A DNA stretch of 10,649 nucleotides, from the NCBI GenBank assembly GCA_012974295.1, contig JAAXQM010000041.1, positions 1 to 10,649 of the forward strand, in the 5' to 3' direction. The stretch is from Dehalococcoidales bacterium. Lineage in GTDB: Bacteria > Chloroflexota > Dehalococcoidia > E44-bin15. Position 1 is the stretch's first letter. The number at the start of each line of letters is the position of its first letter. Below the pieces are notes generated by a model that was not told the origin of the DNA, ran no database searches, and saw nothing but the letters and a program-made list of their open reading frames with translations. Positions 6,780 through 10,649 of the stretch are shown here, one piece after another. A program made the position numbers and the translations under genes.

Positions 6780-6980
6780 TTACTCCTCTGTGGAGAGTTC
6801 TATTTCCCTCATGACGGTTTTTATCCGGGCGATCCTCTTTTTCACTTTACCGATCTCGTGATAATTCACCAGTTGCCTGGTCGAGAGGCGAAATCGAAGA
6901 TTAAACAGCTCACGATACGACTCGTTAAGCTTGTTTTCAAGCTCCATCGAACCAAAGGTGCGAATCTCCTGGACTCTCAA
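6780..6980 (-). CDS. rpmC: 50S ribosomal protein L29
   Basis: Small helical large-subunit protein next to L23 at the tunnel exit. The 66 residues match the family: helical hairpin with MELENKLNESYRELFNLRFR (12–31) and the second helix EIGKVKKRIARIKTVMREIE (42–61). The start is TTG (6978–6980) behind GGGAGG with an 8-nt spacer, giving MRVQEIR, which aligns with the usual MKAKELR. The ATG at codon 12 would remove this conserved part and lacks a site. The TTG directly follows the rplP stop. Confidence 0.95.
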   Translation of the reverse strand: MRVQEIRTFGSMELENKLNESYRELFNLRFRLSTRQLVNYHEIGKVKKRIARIKTVMREIELSTEE

Positions 6981-7415
6981 TTATGAATCCTCCCTGTAAT
7001 GGGTCTCTGTATCCCGACATAAGAATTTGGTTGGTATGGGAAGCTTATGGGAAGCCAATCGCATAGATTCACGTGCCGCCTCCTCACTTACTCCAGCGAT
7101 CTCGAAGATAATCCTTCCCGGTCTGGTTACGCAAACCCAATGGTCCACCGCTCCCTTTCCCTTACCCATGCGCGTCTCTGCAGGTTTTGAGGTTACCGGT
7201 TTATCGGGAAAGACACGGATCCATACCTTTCCACCACGCCTCACATGTCGAATAATAGCACGCCGAGCCGCTTCGATCTGCCTTGATGTGAGCCAGCAAG
7301 CCCCCTGGGCTTGAAGCCCAAACTCGCCAAATAACAGCGTATTGCCTGCCTGAGCCACTCCCCGGCGACGACCGCGATGATGTTTTCGATACTTTACTCT
7401 ACTCGGCTGTAACAC
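6981..7415 (-). CDS. rplP: 50S ribosomal protein L16
   Basis: Large-subunit protein near the A-site tRNA elbow and the peptidyl transferase region. The 144 residues agree with the family. The basic N-terminus with KYRKHHRGRRRG (8–19), ITSRQ-like LTSRQIEAARRAI (42–54) and the signature KPAETRMGKGKG (77–88) identify it. The start is GTG (7413–7415) behind GAGG with 7 nt between. It lies 29 nt after the unusual end of rpsC, so the long S3 tail has not disturbed the downstream gene. Confidence 0.97.
   Translation of the reverse strand: MLQPSRVKYRKHHRGRRRGVAQAGNTLLFGEFGLQAQGACWLTSRQIEAARRAIIRHVRRGGKVWIRVFPDKPVTSKPAETRMGKGKGAVDHWVCVTRPGRIIFEIAGVSEEAARESMRLASHKLPIPTKFLCRDTETHYREDS
6989..6994 (-). 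promoter_or_regulatory. Shine–Dalgarno supporting the TTG start of rpmC
   Basis: GGGAGG on the minus strand, eight bases before the TTG at 6980 and within the last codons of rplP. It supports TTG over the later ATG at codon 12. Confidence 0.75.
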
Positions 7416-7444
7416 GATATTACCTCTTAATCAGCGCGCTGTTT

Positions 7445-8455
7445 CTAATTTCCCTCATCCACTACTGAATCAGCCTTTTTCTTTGCCTTGGGCTTTTCTG
7501 CTGCCTTGGGCTTTTCTGCTGCCTTGGGCTTTTCTGTTGCCTTGGGCTTTTCTGTTGCCTTGGGCTTTTCTGTTGCCTTGGGCTTTTCTGCTGCCTTGGG
7601 CTTCTCTGCTGCCTTGGGCTTTTCAGCTGCCTTGGGCTTCTCAGCTGCCTTAGTTTCCTCCCCTACTCCAACCTCCACCCCTATCTTAGCTTCACCTTCT
7701 ACCCTAACCTCCTCTACCTCTGCTCCCGCCTCAACCCTGACCTCATCCTCTATCTTAACTTCCCCATCTACCCCCTCTCGTTCCACAGTTGGTGCCACCA
7801 GAGGAGTTTCTTTTCTACGCTTTTCAGACTCAGGGATGATATCTCCTTTATAGACCCAAACCTTAACTCCAGTACAACCCAGAGTTGTATGTGACACAGC
7901 CAGGCCATAATCTATATCGGCACGCAGGGTATGCAGGGGCACTCTCCCCTTAAACAGTGTCTCCTTCCTCGAATATTCAGAGCCAGTAAGCCTGCCTGAG
8001 CAGGTGACCTTTATTCCCTGTGCGCCACTTTCCATAGCTCGAGAGATTGCCTGCTTCATGGCACGCCTATGAGAAATTCGCCGCTGAATCTGCTGTGCAA
8101 TGCTTCTCGCTACAAGATAAGCATCCTGTTCGGGCCGTGCTACTTCCATAATATTCAGGCGTACTCGTTTTCCGGCAACCTTCTCTAAAATGCCCCTCAT
8201 CTCATCGACCCGCTGTCCTCCTCTTCCAATAACAATCCCTGGCCTCGCCGTATAGACGGTTACTGTAACCTGAGTTGCAGCGCGTTCGATCTCAACGCGC
8301 GCTACATCATCCGCTGAATATTTCGACGCGATTGCTTTGCGTATTTTCAGATCTTCCTGTAATAGCTCCGTATAGTTCCTATCGGCATACCACTTTGCCT
8401 GCCAATCCTTGCTTATACCGAGCCTAAATCCTACCGGGTGAACCTTCTGCCCCAC
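7445..8455 (-). CDS. rpsC: 30S ribosomal protein S3 with long repeat-bearing C-terminal tail
   Basis: Small-subunit head protein lining the mRNA entry channel. The core (1–208) is normal: MGQKVHPVGFRLGI at the start, a type II KH domain with the GRGG loop (77–80), and the C-domain through LHTLRADIDYGLA (175–187) and GVKVWVYKGDIIPES. With 336 residues it is well over 100 longer than the usual 210–240. Residues 221–268 are acidic and Val-rich (about 16 acidic against 5 basic). Residues 269–322 are nine hexapeptides KA(A/T)EKP, followed by a Lys-rich end. C-terminal extensions of S3 are known in other phyla (e.g. Actinobacteria), usually Ala/Lys/Glu-rich; a strictly periodic one is unusual. The start is GTG (8453–8455), immediately after the rplV stop, with GGAGG five bases upstream. 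The frame is intact and followed by rplP, so the tail is not a frameshift artefact. Confidence 0.97.
   Translation of the reverse strand: MGQKVHPVGFRLGISKDWQAKWYADRNYTELLQEDLKIRKAIASKYSADDVARVEIERAATQVTVTVYTARPGIVIGRGGQRVDEMRGILEKVAGKRVRLNIMEVARPEQDAYLVARSIAQQIQRRISHRRAMKQAISRAMESGAQGIKVTCSGRLTGSEYSRKETLFKGRVPLHTLRADIDYGLAVSHTTLGCTGVKVWVYKGDIIPESEKRRKETPLVAPTVEREGVDGEVKIEDEVRVEAGAEVEEVRVEGEAKIGVEVGVGEETKAAEKPKAAEKPKAAEKPKAAEKPKATEKPKATEKPKATEKPKAAEKPKAAEKPKAKKKADSVVDEGN
7490..7651 (-). repeat. Nine tandem 18-bp repeats in rpsC, encoding KA(A/T)EKP
   Basis: Nine contiguous 18-bp units, each AAG GCA (G/A)C(A/T) GA(A/G) AAG CCC on the coding strand. In protein order, units 1–4 (7634–7651 down to 7580–7597) differ by third-position changes, units 5–7 (7526–7579) are identical and encode Thr instead of Ala, and units 8–9 (7490–7525) equal unit 4. 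There is no indel, so reading frame is kept throughout. This is a minisatellite-like array that could change copy number without disrupting the gene. Confidence 0.95.
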
Positions 8456-8791
8456 TCATCCCTCCTCTTTAACTGTTACTGTAATATGGCTAGAGCGTTT
8501 TATGATTGGCTTTGCCCTACCTCTAGCTCCGGCACGAAAGCGCTTCATGCTCCGCCCTCCATTAACATAAATTCCAACAATCCTTAATTCAGATGGCGTC
8601 ATCTCGAAGTTATTCTCCGCATTGGCCGCTGCTGACTTCACCACCTTAGCAACAGTACGAGCTGAAGGTGAGGGCAGCAAACTGAGAATAACCAATGCCT
8701 CCTCAACCTTCTTGCCCCGCACTACGTCTACAATAGGACGCAGTTTTCGAGGCGATGTCCTGACATATCTTGCTGTAGCTTGTACGTCCAT
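8456..8791 (-). CDS. rplV: 50S ribosomal protein L22
   Basis: Large-subunit protein whose long β-hairpin lines the nascent-peptide tunnel opposite L4; mutations there are known to give macrolide resistance in other bacteria. The 111 residues are of standard length. Visible are ARYVRTSPRKLRPIVDVVRG (7–26), KVVKSAAANAENN (49–61) and the hairpin region GGRSMKRFRAGARGRAKPI (78–96). Start ATG 8789–8791 lies 5 nt after rpsS; only a weak purine-rich site (AAGAAG) precedes it. No deletion is evident in the hairpin. Confidence 0.97.
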   Translation of the reverse strand: MDVQATARYVRTSPRKLRPIVDVVRGKKVEEALVILSLLPSPSARTVAKVVKSAAANAENNFEMTPSELRIVGIYVNGGRSMKRFRAGARGRAKPIIKRSSHITVTVKEEG

Positions 8792-8796
8792 TATTC

Positions 8797-9096
8797 TTAC
8801 TTCTTTGTCTTCTTCTTAAACGTGGCAACCCTTTCCGATTTTGCGGAGTGTCCCCTGAATGTCCTGGTGGAAGCAAACTCTCCTAACTTGTGCCCCACCA
8901 TATTCTCGGTAATGAAAATGGGGACGTGTCGCCTGCCATCATGCACTCCAATAGTATGCCCGATCATCTCTGGAAGAATAGTCGAGGCACGCGACCATGT
9001 TTTGATCACTGCCTTCTGTCCTGATTGATTAAGCACCTCTACCTTCTTCAGCAGTTTTGAACTGATAAAGGGTCCCTTTTTTGACGATCTAGACAT
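8797..9096 (-). CDS. rpsS: 30S ribosomal protein S19
   Basis: Small-subunit head protein that pairs with S13 and contacts A- and P-site tRNA and the subunit bridge. At 99 residues it is slightly longer than the common 92–93 because of a Lys-rich end (FKKKTKK). The conserved start SRSSKKGPFI (2–11) and the signature HDGRRHVPIFITENMVGHKL (52–71) are clear. Start ATG 9094–9096 has GAGG with an 8-nt spacer. It follows rplB after a 64-nt gap. Confidence 0.97.
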   Translation of the reverse strand: MSRSSKKGPFISSKLLKKVEVLNQSGQKAVIKTWSRASTILPEMIGHTIGVHDGRRHVPIFITENMVGHKLGEFASTRTFRGHSAKSERVATFKKKTKK

Positions 9097-9160
9097 TTTC
9101 CCGACCTCTCACATGCATCACAATGTACTTTATATCAAAATAGCCCGGTTAGCTGTTCAA
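9097..9160. other. 64-nt spacer between rplB and rpsS
   Basis: A+T-rich at its centre. On the minus strand a TTGAAC hexamer is followed 18–20 nt later by GATATA/TATAAA, a poor fit to a sigma-70 promoter, and a 5-bp inverted repeat (9148–9152 with 9161–9165) is too short to call a hairpin. I see nothing firm beyond the rpsS ribosome binding site. Confidence 0.4.
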
Positions 9161-9991
9161 CTAACTCTTTTTTCTCCGTCTTACTATCATGTTATCGGTT
9201 AGCTTATTATTACGGGTAACATAGCCCAATGCCGGCTTTCCCCATGGAGTCTTAGGTCCTGGCATACCGATTGGGGATCTCCCCTCACCGCCACCATGGG
9301 GATGATCTCTGGGAGTCATTGCCGAACCGCGCACTGTAGGACGTATCCCTATATGCCTTTTCCTGCCCGCCTTACCAAGATTAATGTGTTGATGGTCAAC
9401 ATTACCCACCTGACCGATAGTAGCAAAACACTCTATATGAACCCGCCTTAACTCGCCGGAGGGCATCCTCAAGAGGGCATAGCTACCCTCTTTAGCCATA
9501 AGCTGAGCCACTCCACCAGCGCTCTTAACCATCTGCCCCCCTTTGCCACGGTGAAGCTCAATATTGTGAATTGAGGTTCCTGTGGGGATAGATTTAAGCG
9601 GCAGGGCATTGCCTATCTTTATTTCAGCATCGCTGTCCGCTAAAACAGTATCCCCCACCTTGATCCCAAGTGGAGCAAGAATGTAGCGCTTCTCACCATC
9701 GGCGTAGTGGATAAGCGCGAGGCGCGCCGATCGATTCGGATCGTATTCGATAGCCGATACCTCACCATGGATGCCCAGTTTATCCCGCTTGAAGTCTATA
9801 ACGCGATACATCCTTTTTGCACCACCACCCCTATGGCGAACCGTGATCCGCCCTTGATTGCTTCTACCAGCCTTCTTTTTTAGGGGCTTAAGAAGCGATT
9901 TTTCAGGTTTCTTCTTCGTTATTTCCTCAAAGCTGGCACCGGTCATCCCCCTACGACCCGGCGATGTCGGTTTATATACTTTAAGAGGCAT
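9161..9991 (-). CDS. rplB: 50S ribosomal protein L2
   Basis: Largest and one of the most conserved large-subunit proteins, needed for subunit joining and peptidyl transferase activity. The 276 residues are the standard size. The N-terminal RNA-binding domain has GRITVRHRGGGAKR (47–60) and YRVIDFKRDK; the C-terminal part has RGSAMTPRDHPHGGGEGRSP (221–240), containing the histidine (His230) equivalent to the essential His229 of E. coli. Start ATG 9989–9991 follows AAAGG with an 8-nt spacer. An 87-nt gap to rplW lies upstream and a 64-nt gap to rpsS downstream. Confidence 0.98.
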   Translation of the reverse strand: MPLKVYKPTSPGRRGMTGASFEEITKKKPEKSLLKPLKKKAGRSNQGRITVRHRGGGAKRMYRVIDFKRDKLGIHGEVSAIEYDPNRSARLALIHYADGEKRYILAPLGIKVGDTVLADSDAEIKIGNALPLKSIPTGTSIHNIELHRGKGGQMVKSAGGVAQLMAKEGSYALLRMPSGELRRVHIECFATIGQVGNVDHQHINLGKAGRKRHIGIRPTVRGSAMTPRDHPHGGGEGRSPIGMPGPKTPWGKPALGYVTRNNKLTDNMIVRRRKKS

Positions 9992-10002
9992 CTCTTATAC
10001 CT

Positions 10003-10026
10003 TTCTTTAACTTATTCTTTGACTTA
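10003..10026 (-). repeat. Tandem 12-bp duplication upstream of rplB
   Basis: Two adjacent 12-mers on the minus strand, TAAGTCAAAGAA then TAAGTTAAAGAA, differing at one base. They end directly before the AGG that forms the rplB ribosome binding site, in the 87-nt rplW–rplB gap (9992–10078). Function unknown; it may be a simple slippage product. Confidence 0.7.
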
Positions 10027-10078
10027 TACAATTACGTTGCCCCCATTACCTATCAAAAGAACAAAGGTAACCATCTAC

Positions 10079-10363
10079 TTATAATCCCTCGAAGAATTCA
10101 ATCTTTTGCCCGGGTTTAAGTGTAATTATCGCCTTCTTCCAAGAGGATGTTTGGCCCCTTCTTCTACCAGGACCCCGCCACTTGGGAGCTACAGTCATTA
10201 CATTAACCCGCTCTACCTTGACCTTGAACGCCACCTCTACAGCCTGTTTAATTTGATGTTTGGTGGCATTTTGTGACACTTCAAAGGTATATTTATCCGC
10301 CTGCTGAAGGGCAGTACTCTTCTCCGAGATTATAGGGCGGCGCAATACTTCCAGGATCTGCAT
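10079..10363 (-). CDS. rplW: 50S ribosomal protein L23
   Basis: Large-subunit protein at the tunnel exit; docking site for trigger factor and signal recognition particle. The 94 residues match the family. Conserved are LRRPIISEKSTAL (7–19), YTFEVSQNATKHQIKQAVE (25–43) and VNVMTVAPKWRGPGRRRGQ (54–72), with the basic loop reaching into rRNA. Start ATG 10361–10363 has only a weak site (GCGAG close to the ATG). The gaps to rplD (91 nt) and to rplB (87 nt) are the widest in the window. Confidence 0.97.
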   Translation of the reverse strand: MQILEVLRRPIISEKSTALQQADKYTFEVSQNATKHQIKQAVEVAFKVKVERVNVMTVAPKWRGPGRRRGQTSSWKKAIITLKPGQKIEFFEGL

Positions 10364-10403
10364 TTCTCGCTTTTTATCCTTTTCACTCTTCTCTAAATAA
10401 AGT

Positions 10404-10437
10404 CTCGTTAACTATATTTACTTACTCGCCAACTATA
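10404..10437. repeat. Imperfect 13-bp direct repeat, 21-bp period, in the rplD–rplW gap
   Basis: On the plus strand ctcgttaactata (10404–10416) and ctcgccaactata (10425–10437) match at 11 of 13 positions and start 21 bp apart, about two helical turns. They sit inside the 91-nt rplD–rplW spacer (10364–10454). The spacing would suit a DNA-binding protein, but two copies of this length could also occur by chance or by an old duplication. Confidence 0.6.
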
Positions 10438-10454
10438 CATACCACTTTTCTTGC

Positions 10455-10649
10455 TTAGACATTCACCAGCTTTTTCGTCTGCGGTATACCCATCTCCTCT
10501 ATCCTCCTCACCGCTGCCACAGTAAGCACCAATATCCGGTGCGAAAGTAGATCGCCGACATTTAGCATATATGCTGGTAGTACCTTTGTCCTCTCGATAT
10601 TACGCGCCGATTTATATATATTCGGATCGGGCTCAGCGGTGACAATCAG
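10455..10649 (-). CDS. rplD: 50S ribosomal protein L4, C-terminal 64 residues only
   Basis: Large-subunit protein that lines the peptide tunnel with L22; in E. coli it also autoregulates the S10 operon. I translated from the window edge to the TAA at 10455–10457: 64 residues, including DPNIYKSARNIERTKVLPAY and LNVGDLLSHRILVLTVAAVR, which is the conserved C-terminal part of L4. The tail RRIEEMGIPQTKKLVNV is a divergent extension. The 5' part, including the tunnel loop, is outside the window. Its position just before rplW confirms the assignment. Confidence 0.93.
   Translation of the reverse strand: MIVTAEPDPNIYKSARNIERTKVLPAYMLNVGDLLSHRILVLTVAAVRRIEEMGIPQTKKLVNV

Noticed and set aside
7432..7441. 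CAGCGCGCTG palindrome in the rpsC–rplP gap
   Set aside because: A 10-bp palindrome without room for a loop and with no second copy seen; too short to support a regulatory claim.
7445..7831. Possibility that the long S3 tail is a frameshift or gene fusion
   Set aside because: The frame is continuous, the repeats keep the 18-bp period, and rplP follows at a normal distance with its own ribosome binding site; no separate domain is present.
7488..7853. Plus-strand open frame encoding a repeated GFS(A/V)AL hydrophobic pattern
   Set aside because: It is the antisense shadow of the rpsC repeat array; stop-free frames opposite a low-complexity repeat are expected, and no ribosome binding site or family resemblance supports it.
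9148..9165. Short inverted repeat (GTTAG/CTAAC) after rplB as a terminator
   Set aside because: Five base pairs with an 8-nt loop and no U-run in the transcription direction; the operon plainly continues to rpsS.

Overview
The window is the S10–spc ribosomal-protein gene cluster of a bacterium, read entirely from the minus strand. From high to low coordinates the order is rplD (3' end only), rplW, rplB, rpsS, rplV, rpsC, rplP, rpmC, rpsQ, rplN, rplX, rplE, rpsN, rpsH, rplF, rplR, rpsE, rpmD, rplO, secY, adk, map (3' end missing). This is the classic order, with no insertion, loss or rearrangement. No tRNA, rRNA, mobile element, CRISPR array or convincing terminator is visible, and no stretch above 100 bases lacks a gene.

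The SecY, L2, S14 (short zinc form), L24 (with Cys pairs) and long-LID Adk sequences are bacterial. SecY in particular looks like Chloroflexota, perhaps Dehalococcoidia. That placement is an inference from remembered family sequences and was not searched. Several genes start with GTG or TTG behind strong GGAGG-type ribosome binding sites.

Layout: the S10-operon part (10649 down to about 6503) has looser junctions at its upstream end, with gaps of 91, 87 and 64 nt after rplD, rplW and rplB. From rpsS onward the genes nearly touch or overlap. The spc part (about 6506 down to 1201) is very compact, with overlaps of 1 to 26 nt and one 70-nt gap before rpsN. adk and map follow secY after 12 and 7 nt. 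The products work together: the r-proteins build both ribosomal subunits, SecY forms the export channel that docks at the ribosome exit site, Adk supplies ADP from AMP and ATP, and methionine aminopeptidase trims new N-termini at the tunnel exit.

The one clearly unusual feature is the C-terminus of ribosomal protein S3. After a normal core of about 208 residues it carries roughly 128 extra residues: an acidic Val/Glu-rich block, then nine perfect-length copies of a Lys-Ala-(Ala/Thr)-Glu-Lys-Pro hexapeptide, encoded by nine tandem 18-bp units (7490–7651). Two gaps upstream of it hold small imperfect direct repeats (10003–10026 and 10404–10437). Everything else is ordinary core genome, and I found no evidence of an undescribed multi-gene system.
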